The position numbers and the translations under genes are program-made. A stretch of 64,000 nucleotides of DNA from Heliocidaris tuberculata. Lineage: Eukaryota; Echinodermata; Echinoidea; Camarodonta; Echinometridae. The stretch covers positions 3,270,541 to 3,334,540 of the forward strand of contig CM046845.1 in assembly GCA_025618425.1 (NCBI GenBank), in the 5' to 3' direction. The notes below the pieces were generated by a model. The model saw nothing but the letters and a program-made list of their open reading frames with translations. It was not told the DNA's origin and did not search any database. Positions 25,601 to 38,710 of the stretch are shown here, in pieces (the first letter of the stretch is position 1; each line of letters opens with the position of its first letter).

Positions 25601-28437
25601 TCTCTAGTGGGACAGCAGTTTACAAAACAAGACAATCAACTTACATGCATTTTACTGGTTTCACTAAGAGGCTTAACTGTTAACTGTTGAACAGTCTGCA
25701 ATCAATTTGAAAATAACAGCTCTACATAAAACACAGTTGTTCTTTATGTTCTATTGAAGTAAGTATAGCGTACAGTTTTCCTGTGCATCACATGTGTAGC
25801 CAATTGTAGGAGCATGTATGTGCTGCATATTTTGTTAACAATATTATTTAATGCTATGGACAATTCATGGAATTTAATTCTGATATACATGTAGGTGCTG
25901 GAATGTTACACCTTAGATGTAATTATTACTCTTTTGATAGATTTAGGATATCATTAATTTCAATTGTTAATTTTGTAATTGATTTCATAATTTATGATCA
26001 ATGCCATTATCCTACTTTTCGTTATCCTTGTCAACATTGTCCTTGCTGCATCATGCTTATGTGCAGAAATTGTACATTGATACAAATAAAATAGACAACT
26101 AGCTGAAATGAGAATGAAGCAATACATTTATTTTTTAATATGCAAAATGACAAGACTTCTGCTACATTATCTGCTTGGAAAATCAAATAAAATACTGGTG
26201 TCTCCTTCTTTTCTTCTGCAATATTTGCACTGTGAATTCGGCCACTGAATCAATAAACCTTCAAAAGGTGATTGTAAACCAGAATCGACAGTGAATTAAT
26301 TCTCTCTGGATATTATTACAATCCATCCAACGACCAATTGTGAAAACACAAAAGAAACCATTATTGGAGATAACTAGTATAGAATTGTGTCTCAGTTGAT
26401 TGTGACCTTGCGCATATCATTACTGAGATGACGCTAGTAATTATTCTTCTCGTCCACCCAAAGCATTTCATCTTTTGTTACATTCTTAGGCATGAATTTG
26501 TGCGTCATGATGAGACAGGTATTTTTTGCCTGTGTGGCTTTGTTAGTATTTACAAGTACAATGAACATAATTTCAATGCCCGATTTTGAGGAATTATGTA
26601 TTTTGCTGGCTCCCATTTTGTCATGGCATAGCCCTGAATCTCTAGCCGTTGATAAGTACAGTGAATATTGCAGTAACTAAACTCTGTTACACCAATACAT
26701 GGATATTTTAAGCATGCTACTTCTCATTTTGGGAGCTTTGGCACAAAAACATCTAAAAGATAACAAAGATACATGAACATCTAATGATATTTTTCTCTCA
26801 AAATATGAAAATTTGTAGGTAAAGTGAATTGTATCATTAGGTAAAAGCTTTTTGATAAAGCACTTACAAAAACGAAAGTGGAAAAATATCTCTTTTATCA
26901 CATAAACCATAATTTTTTTAATCTAAGAAATACAGAAATATAATTGTGTTATAATGCGTGATGCTAATTTAGCATTGTTTCCAACAAAATTTAATCATCA
27001 AAACAAAGTTTTTTGAAAATTATTTTTGCAGTGCTTGGAGGCCACTTTGTTTACAGAACTGAATCCAGAGTAGAATTGTTGACAGAAATGACCTCTTTTT
27101 AACTTAGATTTGTTTTTTGCCCTCGATGTGCCAGTTATTTACACCCCATTGCATATTGAAAGAGGATTATGGTTTCACTCTTTGGAGCTTATGTTTTGGG
27201 GATTAAACAGGAGAGAGAAGGAAATAAAACTTATCACACAAATACCATTCATATTGTATACCCTCAACCCTTTATTAGTTATCAACATTTTAACTTTCTT
27301 TATACATGTATTTAGATCACTGCTCAGTTAAAAGTATCTGTATGGTGGAAAACCAAAAATTTTCCTGTGCAAAAATCTTTCATGAACTTCACAGTTAGTC
27401 CAGATTCATAAGTGTTTCAAGCCTCAAGATAAATGGATCACAACACTGAAATTTGTGAAAATTTATTGCGAGGAAAATTACTGTAAGTGAACAATTAGTG
27501 GAAGTTTCATGATGTGAAATTTTTTTGTTTGTACAGCAGATTGATATTAAGATTGAAGTATAGACAGTTCAAGTTCTTTCCCCCGAAATTTATAACTCAA
27601 CTGTTCTTTAACAGAAATATGGTGCAGTACAAATGCTGTGAATCATCATCATCATCATAATAACTCTTGCTCTTAACATGTTTTGAAAAAAGAAGTCATT
27701 CATTCAATGTTGTTTTTATGGATAGAACAATGAAGCTAGGATCCTGAGAATGCTATACCCAGTACATTTAGCTTTGCACTTCACCTACCCAGTACCCGTG
27801 CAGTGTGATGGAACGAGCACTTAAAATCAATCATCTAGAGTACACTGTATGTTGTCCCAAGCCAGTGGGGTTCCCAATGCACCTGAACTCAATAATGAGA
27901 ATTGTGTAAACAGATCTATATAGTGATATTTCCTCTCCCTAAATAGTCCCAGATATTGACCTACTGGATGCGTAATCAGCTTATAATGAGCACTAACGAA
28001 TATACTCTGTACATCACTGGATGATCCTTGCATGTGATGCAAACCAAACAGGAGATTTCTGCCCTCTCAGTTCTTCAAACAATGTAGCATTCAGAATTTG
28101 ATTGTTTCAGAAAATTAAAAAGAGCACCTTTTAATCGTACTTGTCCTTTTTGGGAGGCATTGTAAATGTACATGTCGTTGCTGATATCACAAACCAATGT
28201 ACATGCGAATGCTTTAGCATGGTGCATACATGTTCATTGCTTTGTGAAACCAGAATATATATACGGTTTACACAATGTATGCCAAGTAGTTTGTACTTGA
28301 TCATAAACATTTTGTGTATCAAGCCACCAAGGAGTTATAAGCCAGAAAGTCTAGGAAAACTTCGTGTGAAAGATTGATGTTTATATGCAATTTGGGCTGA
28401 AAGTCAATGTATTAGTGTTTTCTTTTAATGAGTAATA
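22613..28437. other. Intronic stretch, nothing assigned
   Basis: About 5.8 kb of AT-rich sequence with short CCCC and GGGG runs (23320, 23500) and an ATC run near 27644. No gene or clear transposon was seen. Many open frames of 60-87 codons occur on both strands with no recognisable product. Confidence 0.45.
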
Positions 28438-28510
28438 TTGTAAAGCACATGGAAGTATTCATGTAATGCACTATATAAATGTAACATAACATTATTATTA
28501 TTATTATTCT
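28438..28510 (+). mobile_element. SINE-like 3' tail fragment
   Basis: It reads TGTAAAGCACATGGAAG, then ATGCACTATATAAATG, then a run of ATT units. This is the GTAAAGCGC...GCGCTATATAAAT(ATT)n arrangement of MetaSINE-type 3' tails. No tRNA head was seen upstream. Confidence 0.55.
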
Positions 28511-30225
28511 TTTAGGACTCCAACAATGCATACAAATAATTTGTTGGGATACTTGATCTTTGTGATTTTCCAAGCAGCCTGTAAGGGTTCTTATGTGCAG
28601 AATATTTTGCCTACACAGTGATGGAAAGAGCTGTGGAATTAACTTGCAGTTAGTTTTCAAGCCCATTCACCTCGATGGCATCTCTACTTTGAGATTGATT
28701 AGCTGGTATACAGTTGCGCCTTACCAAGAAAAGGTACCTCCGAGAAAAGGTATGTACCTTGGGAGAATAGATTTGAATGATGAGATACAGTGCAGCTGTT
28801 GACATGTAAACCCATGGTTTGCTAGACACCCATAATGAGAGCTCAGCTCATTAATTACATCTGCAATTATTGATTTTGTTTTTATGAACTTGAGCTTTAG
28901 GTAACACTTGCCATTTATTGATGGCAACCTATAAATGGTGGAAAAATCAACAGGCAAAGTGGAAATGAGCAGAAAATTAAATTTCAGTTGTGTGTTGATT
29001 TTATATATTTTTTCTTCTACATGTATATGGCTTAAACCTCAAATAGTCTTTCTATCAAACAGAATCACAGAAGTATTAACAGAAGGATCTGCAGTGATCA
29101 AACTTAAAAGAAAATATCTATCATATTACCTGTATACATTTTTTTAATCACGAAAAGTGCTTGATTGTGAATCTATGCTTTACAATTTTAATTGGTATTT
29201 GAAGATTTTTTAAAGACATAAATACTTTTAAAAAGTTAATTTTTCAAACATGAAGTGGTATTCTCATTCATGCACTTCTTTGTAAAGGATATGAGCTGTT
29301 ATTACTGACAGTATTTCCATTTTGTTTTAGTCATAAAAAAGATGCTGCTGTATGTCTCAAAGAGAAAAGATTTCTGTTTATCTGTGTTGCATATGGTTCA
29401 TGATTGTAGTAGTGCAGTCAGTCTCTCTGTTGTATCTATCTTGGCTGTCATTGCCATCCATTGAATTGTCAAAGTGGGTTCCTTATTAGGGTGTTTATAC
29501 CAAGGCATTGTCCATGACAAACAGATGGTAAAAGGGTTCCTCTTCCATAGATGACCCTTTCTCTGAGAGGAGCGATGGATGAAACTCATTTTCCATCTGA
29601 ATTAAGCACTGCCGTTGGACCTGGGGCGTATGCATGTTGCCATTCTCATGGCTACCTCAGCTTTTCTGCATGGATACAAATTAATAGTGCTGAATTTCTC
29701 AAAACAGAGAGGAGATGAGCTGCTCTGAGATGGGGAATGGCTGAATTTATACCAGTCATTAAGGAAAGATAAATTACTGGTAATGAGAACTTAAATGGAG
29801 ACCGTCAGTCTAGGCACTTTTTCTTTCATGGTCCATTAACTCCAAGAAAAAGTTTATGATCTTAAATTCAAAGTGATGCAAGCATAGGGATGGTTTATCA
29901 TTGGATACTGCTCATGGATATTATTTTTTTTCCTATAAAAAAAAACTAGGTTTCTTTGGGGTGATTTTTCATATTCTTTTAAGAAATTTCTGCATCTGTA
30001 TTTCAGTTTTGAAGCTTTCCAGAGCTAAAATGCCCTCTGCTCCTTTGCTTCTTCTTCTCTGGACACTTTCCAGGCAGAGCCATCTCTACATGACTTTGAC
30101 AGACTTGGTTATAGTTGATAGAAACTTAGTGCCCATCTATTGTGTGCTTACCGTACAAAGCCCCACATGTCCACTGCTCCTGGATAACTTGAAGTATGGT
30201 CTTCCAATGTTATCCATGGTATTCA

Positions 30226-30375
30226 TTTAGATGGTACAGGGACTAGCGATGTAAACTTGTCAGTAAGTCCAGGGTCAGACAGGGGTCTATGGTATCCTTG
30301 AAATGGGTTTAGATAGTACAAAGACTAGGCTATAACTCGGCAGTAAGTCCAGGGTCAGACAGAGGTCTATGGTGT
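30226..30375. repeat. Tandem duplication, about 80 bp period
   Basis: The word CAGTAAGTCCAGGGTCAGAC occurs at 30261 and again at 30341, each followed by AGRGGTCTATGGT and preceded by TTTAGATRGTACARRGACTAG. Two diverged copies. Confidence 0.85.
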
Positions 30376-32749
30376 AGTCAAGGGAGGGGAGGTTTGATAG
30401 AGCTATAAATCCAGAGCTATTATTCCAAGTAGAGTGCTGTTCTCATTGCTGCACATTCAATCATCAGCTCTGTCAAAGTCATTGCTGATATTTTGGTTGT
30501 AACAGAATAGAATAATTTTCAGAAAAAATTATGCCAGTTCCTATCTTTTGATCTTTCTTAGCTTGTCATTTATATCACAGTCATGAACATAAAAGTTTAA
30601 TGAGAGAATGATTTGATTGAAAATAAATTTGTGACCCAATTCATCATTAAACATTAAATATATTCAGTCCGAATTTTGAACAATGTGTTAATTTTTTTTT
30701 TCAATTTGTGTGTTTTAAAAGTTTGGTTCTATTGGAGGAGTGGGGTGTACTTGTGTAAATTTGAAAACAAATTTGATTAGAAAAGATGAACCACAACCTT
30801 GTGCACCTGTGAAATCTACCTGGTTGATAGGTGAACTCGCTGTTAATTGAATTTTCGGTACAATCCCTTGATTTGAATTATCCTGGGGAGTGTGAAGAGC
30901 GCGCTGTTAATGCCAATCCCTTCCCAGAGATCATGAACTCCGGAGTCTCTTTATTACCCAAATTGATTACATGTGTGAACGACATGAAGACAGTGATGGA
31001 GACCATGGTGGGTGTGGGAGCAATCATTCCCGCTTTGCTTTGAGAATGGCAGGTTTCTGTCATGATGACCCTGCTAGGTACGTTATCATTAGCCCAACAT
31101 CCCAACATCGCAAGGTAGCCCACATATTCTGATCAAAGGAAATTTCATGTGATCACGTAATGGCCTACTAATTTGCAGTGAAGATGTAATTAGTGATCTA
31201 TTTCATCATCGTTTTAACTCTGGAATCCTCCAAATTTCAAAATTTTAATAGGGGACTCATGCATACAGACCCTAAAAATTGAAATGTGGAAACCCTACAA
31301 AAAACATTGTGTGAAGCCTTGTGCTGTCCCTAGGCCAAGTTGTCTTAGTCTTGTTTGTGAAATAGCCCACTATTCTATTTGGTCAAATATATGTACATGT
31401 AGCCTGACAATTTGCAGGTTATAGCAAGCACTCAGACCTACTGCTGGCTTTACTCATACACGCATTAAAAAATTTTGAAAAATAATTTGATGTAGCCATC
31501 GCTCCTCTCAAGCAAACAGAGACAGCTAGGAGATTCAAGTTTGGACAAATTTCTCGGAAAGCGCTGATCGGTCTAATTTTTAAAGCTGGCACTATCTCGG
31601 ACTAATGGAAAAGCGCCCACTGAGAACTGCACTTTACCTTTAATTGAACTGTAACTGAAGTGGAATTCATGTGGGAAGCAAATTGAGCAGAAGGGATGTT
31701 GGTACCACTCTGTAACATTGATAAAAACCAGTAGGATGTGATAAGAAAAATATAGATGGTATTGAGATAATTAGTTCATGCTGTCTGATGGTATGAAGGA
31801 TGTTAGCATCAGTCATCATTTTTTTATTTCAGTGATGAATGATGGGACATTTGTAGCCTTCGTAAAGTGAGAGAAAGAAGAGGTTGTGGAGGGGTCATCG
31901 GGGGTCATGTCATCAGTTGATAAGAAGGCATAGGCCTTTTCGCATGTGAGCAAATACGTTTTGTCAGACTAATAATTGTTTATGAATTCCATCCAGAAGA
32001 AAGATAAATATTATGAATATAAGAAAAGTCACATATCAAATCGAATGACTGAGCATACACGTAGACCTACATGTACAGTTACATCTGACGATAGATTTGA
32101 AATACTCCCTTTTTGTGGGCTTGGATGAAGAACATATAGGAGTAGTGTTTCAAGTCATGTTATACTGTTTTACTCACATTACAGCCACCCTCTACCCTGT
32201 CTACCTACATAACATTGATATTGACACAAAATATTGACACGATGACCCCTATATAAGCTTTGACCTTTGATATCTGGGAACGTTGGAAACCAGTTTTCAG
32301 AGACTCCTGGGAAGATTGTTTTACTCAGATGAAGATGGAATAGTCCTAAGAGGGAAAAAGAAGGAAAAGAGCATTCAAACAATTCTTATAATGTAGTGTA
32401 CTCACTATCATACACACTATTAATATGAATATCACACATTCTATCCTACATCATAAAATTCTTGTGTAATGATTGGCCAGGAATGTCTCACGTGACATAA
32501 AATACTTTCACCATGAAGAAAAAATAGATATCGTGTGACGTCAGACCTCTGTATATTTTTCGCTATACCTATATTTTGACGTCACTTCTTTGTTATTCTG
32601 GATATTTCAAGGCTATCGATATCGCAACAATGTATCGCGATAATGTTTGTGCGTAACGAGCCTCTCAGCGTATGTACATGTAGGTCTACTCGGATTCTAC
32701 ATTTAGTTTTTATTTTGTTTCTATGTAGGCTTACTCTTGTAGGATATAA

Positions 32750-32924
32750 ATCAAATATACCAGACACTCTTTTCGAGGCACCAGTTGAAATTATGGATTC
32801 TTCAGCGACTGGCTTAGTTACTATTTTCTTTGGGGCTGTGCTCCTCAGAAATTAGTGCTATGCCAGTCACCTCAGAGAATCCATAATTTCAACTGGAGCC
32901 TCTCAGTGCAAGGTATATTTGATT
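32750..32924. repeat. Fold-back repeat, 175 bp
   Basis: Perfect 21 bp inverted arms lie at 32781-32801 (beginning CCAGTTGAAATTATGGATTC) and 32876-32896. They extend outward with mismatches to ATCAAATATACC-type ends, and inward through GCGACTGGC/GCCAGTCAC. There is no coding capacity; probably a MITE remnant. Confidence 0.8.
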
Positions 32925-34775
32925 ACTGTTAATATTAATATCCTATGTGGGAAAAGAATGAAAGCACATTTTTAACAACTTTCAAATATGTAGGCCTAGT
33001 TACAACATCATTAAGCACAAAGAAAAATAATAGTCCTATAGGAGAAAAGAATAATCCTATAGGAGTAAAGAAGGAAAAGTCCATGTTAAACAACTCACAG
33101 ACATAATTCGGATTTTTTTTAATAAAAAGGTTATCATTGCTTATATTCCATTGTTTTCTGCATTCTTCTGTATTTAACATGTATCAGTGATATGAAAGGA
33201 GCTTGTACTTTGCGCTGTTCTGATAGACTTTATTTCATTTGTGGTCAGTAATTATCCAGTGATAAATAGTGCTGATATGAATGAAATTGTAAACCTTGCC
33301 CTGATCTACATCATATTGCTAACAACCCACATATGTCCTAGTATTTCGTAAGCTGAACAGGAAGCTAAAATCTATCCTGGATTGACCTGAATTAGCAAAC
33401 ATTGATATAAGGTATTGTCTTATTGCTGATCAGGAAAATTTTGTGGGATTTTCAGAAGCATGACTCCATTCCCAATTTAGCTCCTTTCAAAGTCCATCTT
33501 ATAGACTGGTCTTTGTCACATAGTGATAATGACCCAATGTGATGAAACCTTAGCAACAGAGGATATTCTATAGGGGAATATGGTGATGAAGTTGCCAAGA
33601 GATGATGTCATCTGATTGAATTTTTTATTGAATTGCCTTTACAATTAATCTTTGACAAGTAGATAAGGGGCAATTAATCATGTTGTGTGTCTTCAGTGTA
33701 GTGCATCCTTTTTGCAAAATTGGATGAGCAATATACCATAACATTGTATTTCAGTCATTAAAGTAGGTTCCATAACTTTTAAATTGAGAAATGAAAAAGG
33801 AAAACTAATTTCCTAGCAACTGCCTATGACAATTGTTGAGCACATGTTTAACACTTGTGATTCTGTGACTCAATAAATGATTCTTTATTAAAATAAATCT
33901 AAACATGATATTGAGAAATAAGACATTACGTTCAATAGCAGTAGTAATTTTAAGGACACATTGAACTTGTCGCGGTATTTAGTCTTTACCCTTCTTTTAT
34001 TCTAAACAGATAAACTACCAAGAGTATCATTTTCAAAACTGAAAATAGGGTATTGAATAGTGAAACTTTCTGGTAGAATTAGTTGGTGACGAATAGCAAA
34101 AAAAAAACCCACCATGAAACAAAAATACACACCAGTACTTTCTACAGATGTGGCCATGAAATTGTATTATGTCAAGTTAAGTTCAGGGATGACTCCTGCA
34201 GTACTTGAAAACTTCAATAATATGGGGATGGATTGGTGTGTAACTTTAGAGGAGTTCTGTTTTGATGTTGAGTTTTCGAACCAAATTACCTGTGACAGAT
34301 GCTGTGTGAGAATGAAACCAAGAGTCTCCAAGACTTCCTGAACAAGACCCATCTTTATTTCATCCCTTTAAAAAAAGTTTTAGAGGGATGTCCTTGTTAA
34401 TCTTTACTTTAGTAACCTTGTCACGTTGTACAAAGTTAGCAAGTGGTATAGCAAATTGAAATAATCACATTTCAATTTCAATTCAATGTTAGCTGAGTAA
34501 TGGCTTTCAAACTAAAGGAGAACTACTGCCAATCGAAAGCTGATGCATAATTTGCTGACAATGTCCGTGTTGAAATATTTCACAAACTTTCACTAATGAT
34601 ACTCTCTCTATTTTTATCCATAGAGTGAAATTTATGTATCCACTATTCTCTCCATATTTGCCTTACTTAGCAATTTTGATCTATTTTGAAGACCCCCCCC
34701 CCCCCCCCCCAATAACAAGACTACTAGGTTTTACCAAACCAGCAACTCATCATTAAGTTGGGATAGGATTTGCCC

Positions 34776-35156
34776 TTAAAGATAAAGTTGAGTTCTGGTC
34801 ATGAGATTGAATTGTGAAAGAAACTGTCTCAAAGCAGTTGGGAAAAGTTGATGATACAGCACATAAGAACTGGTATATGCTGTAAGGTTTTGGAATCACC
34901 AAATAGATAAGAAATTGACTCAATCCTGCTGAAAGTCACATGCACTGCACACAGAAATGTGTATATGGGACTACACACAAATGTTCGGCCGGAACATTTC
35001 AGCTGTTTCTTGTCATATTTTGAATGTGAGGGCATTTGAGGAACAATCCTTTACAGGGGACATATCTACTATGATAATCTTCCAAACTAACATAATGAGA
35101 ATGAGAAAGTTCACAAATGATTTTTTACCTTTCCGAGAACTCAACCTTCTTTTTAA
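34776..35156 (+). mobile_element. TTAA-ended MITE, family B copy 1
   Basis: The ends are TTAAAGATAAAGTTGAGTTC on the left and GAACTCAACCTTCTTTTTAA on the right, imperfect inverted copies with TTAA at both outer edges. The interior (for example ATGTTCGGCC..GAACATTTCAGCTG) is shared with the copies at 59844-60240 and 60303-60682, all in the same orientation. No protein is encoded. Confidence 0.85.
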
Positions 35157-35662
35157 ATCCAGATCAACCAAAGCGAAACAAAACTTTACATAAAATCAGT
35201 CAAGGTACTGATTCTCTTCCTGTGAGATCACAGAGTAGGAAGAGCTTTCTTCAATCCAAGGCAATCAAAATTAAATCTAGAGTGTTGTATAAATGGTCAC
35301 CGGTATTTCTAAATCTACGATGAAGCAGTGAAAAGGGCAGCTACTAATGAATGGTGATGTATTTGGAGTTCATGAGATGAATGTGAGAGATGCAGAAATT
35401 TTAGAGATCGTATAAAACGATCGAGGTTTCATTTGATACTTATGTCCCATGTGCCTTTGTATCTAATTCAGATTAAAAAAAAAATAGATATCTAAAGCAG
35501 TCGTACTTCATAATTTCATAATCATGCATGTAATTATGTCAGGTTTCAGAATTGGCTATACACAGTCTAATATAAGCCTACAACTGCAGTCACCTGAATT
35601 AGTAGTGTAGGACCAGAAATGTTCGCAACATTGAAACATTCAGGTAAAACATTCGGGTACTG

Positions 35663-36083
35663 TTAACCCTTTCAGGACAGGAATTATTTAAGGGCTAAAT
35701 TGATCACATTTTGTTCTTCCAGTTGGCAACATTAATATTTTTCTTTTAGTGCTACATGGTTCTAATAAGGTGTAATGTCTTTTGAAGCAATATATTATAT
35801 GGTTCGCAATGTTATCAGAGTTGGAAAAATTGCCAATTTAAATAAAATACAATGATTCTGAACCTCTTAATGTGTTGCCAATTTAAGGATTTTATAGCTT
35901 ATTCTTGTATTTTAAATTCCTGGCATCAAACGCATTATGATCATCCAATAAAAATGGACATAGTGTGTGCAGAAAATTTTGCTCTTTCTACTCTATTGCA
36001 TGTGGTATAATTTTTAGAGCTCTTAATCAATTAAGTTATTGAGCCAAACCACAAAGTGTGGGCAATTGTCTCGAAAGGGTTAA
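35663..36083 (+). mobile_element. piggyBac-like MITE, copy 1
   Basis: It is bounded by TTAACCCTTTC on the left and GAAAGGGTTAA on the right, giving a TTAA target duplication and CCCTTTC inverted ends as in piggyBac-type elements. The 421 bp interior has no coding potential. A diverged copy lies in the opposite orientation at 44356-44772; shared words include GATCACATTTTGTTCTTC and CTTATTCTTGT. Confidence 0.88.
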
Positions 36084-37933
36084 GGATGGCTGATTTCACA
36101 GTATACTACTTTTGTAAAATGCAAATTTTATTTCTATCATTCAGTTATTTTGCAGCATGAAACTTATTGGGAGGACTTATTGAAACTTATCATGAAAGTT
36201 TCTTAGAAGTGAAAGTTTCTGTTTTTACAGTCCCCTCCTTTTTTTTTTTTAAAGAGAAGAGAGGTCTTCCTTGCACATCCGTGACCAGTGAGGTGGTGGG
36301 ATTAATAACTAAAGCAATTCATCTTCAGATACCCACCAAGAAATATTGCATTCCTTTGATTCCTTTGATCCTCTTTATTAAAGCTCTTTCAAAATCCATA
36401 CCATCAATTTATGATTTGTATGATGGATTGGCAATACATATAGGCCATGAAATGACATTGTGTTTTCCCCATTTTTGTTTTAATACATTGCCAGTGACTC
36501 TATCTATTTTATGCTTTCCAGATTTTTCCCACTGTAGAAAATGCAAGTTTCCTTCCTTTTTTATTAAAAAAAAAACTTCTTCCTTTATGCTCATTATTTT
36601 CTATGTGTATATGTACTAGCAAAAATTGCACAATTATCTTCCTTTTCTTCTTTTTCATCATCAATCTATTTTTTCTTCTCAGCTGTATAATGTGTTCCTT
36701 CTTCTCTCTCTTTCAAATGATTTTGAAGGGAAACTTTTCATGCCATAGGAGAGACCACCTCAGTAGTACATTGAAACTTGTTATTTATTTGTGAAGTTTG
36801 TTGAAGAAAACTACTTGGTATTCTCTCTCACATTGACCAAACAAATTCTGTTCTGCACTTTCTGTTTGACAGTCTTTCCTCTCCGTAGATTATTTTCTTT
36901 TTCAGCACACCAACTTGCAAGATAATGCAGAAAGGACTTCCCACTTTGAGTGAAAGTGAGAAATTAAATGACTTGGGCTAATGTTATCTTAGTAGGGTAA
37001 ACTTGTAGAAAAGTGTTTGCTTTTGGTCTGTTATTGATTTCAGAGGCAAAGGACTCATGTTTGGGTTCAAATATCAAATTCTTAGAGTGGAGCAATATAA
37101 AAGGAGCTTGTTCTTCAAGGTAGGGCAAGGGGTCCTATTTCTTGATGATTTGGGTAAGAAGATATCTTCTACTGAGACTAGAAAGGCTTTAAACCAGATA
37201 TTACTGGATTTAAGTTTATGCCCTTCCATCTAAGCAGACAATATTTTGGAAAATGACAAAACAAACATCAGACAAGCATGTATATCATGGCTTTGTTGAA
37301 TTAATAAGTTGAGGATTACATTGAAATCAAATTTACAACAATATTTGAGATGAAGCACAGTTGTTACACAAGATTGCTCATTTATATGTAGTATTATTAA
37401 TGTATTACAAATGGATAATCTTTCCTTTGTAGAAATTAACATATTGTACATTGTTGGCTGCATGGTTATCTTTGTACAGGAACCAAAATAGTACAGCTTA
37501 GAATGTATCAGTGAATAAGAACATGTCTAAACCCATTTCTAGGGTGAGGAGAGGACCATGTATTCTCAATGTGGTAAAAAAAAATGTACTGTAGTGCTTA
37601 ATTTTGCAGGTATCGTTGTCTTTGTGCTCTATCTCTTTTCACTATGTCCAGTACCTGGTTTATCACTATGTTTACATCCTGTTCTACTCAATTCTAATCT
37701 AAAAACACTCACATGACATGACATGTAAAGAGGATGTTGACTGAAGGCACCTGGGGGAAAAAAAATGATAACCAAAGTCTTACTGGCAAGGTGAGAGAAG
37801 CATGGAAGAACTTCCAGAAGGCATGAAATATGATGGAGTCAGACGAAGTTTCAGACAGAATTGGGAAATGATACGAAAATATTCTGCATGATGGACTTGT
37901 AGTTATGCTGCTGTAATTAGAAAACATGTACTC

Positions 37934-37982
<49 letters not shown>

Positions 37983-38481
37983 AAGTCTTGGAAGAGAAAG
38001 GGGAGGTAGCAGGGGGGGGGGGGGGGGAGAGAGAGAGAGTTGGAACGTGTAGAGATGGAGAGTGAAAGAGAAGAGCGTGGGAGGGGTAGGGGGAATAGAA
38101 ATGGTTGTGGGGCATTAGAATTTTGTTAGCCATAAAATTGTGGATTAAGTATCCAATATAAATCCTCAAAAGTGATTCATGCTGGCATAGTAGCAAATCA
38201 AGTGCAATACATTCGCACATGGCCTATGGGCAAGATATGATCAGAGCCATGTAAATGCCTGACTTGCCGTAATCTCCTGAATGGGGTAATTGGTAGGTCA
38301 TTGCCCCCTTTTAAGGGAGTCCCTACAGCTTTACTGGCTGGCACTGGAGCATCAAATCTTATCAGATGGAGTCATAGAAATAGACAGAGATGGGAAAGAA
38401 TTATTGAGAATGGGATGAAGGGTTTAGGGGATGGATGCTGGTTGTAGGAGAGAAATAGAGAGAAAGAGAGGCAGAGCAGCA

Positions 38482-38516
<35 letters not shown>

Positions 38517-38710
38517 CAGGGGGGGGGGGTGAGAAAGCGAGGGAGACAGAAAAACGGAAGAAGAGAATTAGCAAGAACGCATCTGTTATTGCTTGCTATT
38601 TCCATCAATGGGTTCCCTTTACTCTATGAAATTAGTGTTATTTTATGGTCTATGTTATGCATTCATGAAATTTACAACAGCCTGCTTTAGGTTTGTGTGT
38701 TATAGGCATG
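36084..38710. other. Intronic stretch with GA microsatellites
   Basis: No gene was recognised. (GA)n runs lie at 37941-37980 and 38489-38517, and a poly-G plus GA run at about 38011-38038. The 150-codon open frame at 36167-36619 is phenylalanine-, serine- and lysine-rich, crosses poly-T runs and resembles nothing known. Confidence 0.5.
37941..38038. repeat. (GA)n and poly-G microsatellite block
   Basis: About 40 bp of pure GA, then purine-rich sequence, then a run of about 16 G and more GA. A second GA/poly-G block follows at 38489-38529. Confidence 0.92.

Larger units (their letters stand above)
28511..34775. other. Intronic stretch with two small repeats
   Basis: No gene was recognised. 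It contains a two-copy duplication at 30226-30375, a fold-back at 32750-32924, and a run of 18 C at 34693-34710. The open frame at 30831-31043 and its minus-strand partner are not similar to any protein I know. Confidence 0.45.

Noticed and set aside
31000..31123. Second gene on the minus strand near 30878-31123
   Set aside because: Both strands are open by chance over the same interval and neither product is recognisable.
36167..36619. 150-codon open frame on the + strand
   Set aside because: It crosses poly-T and poly-A runs, is rich in F, S and K, and shows no known motif or splice context.
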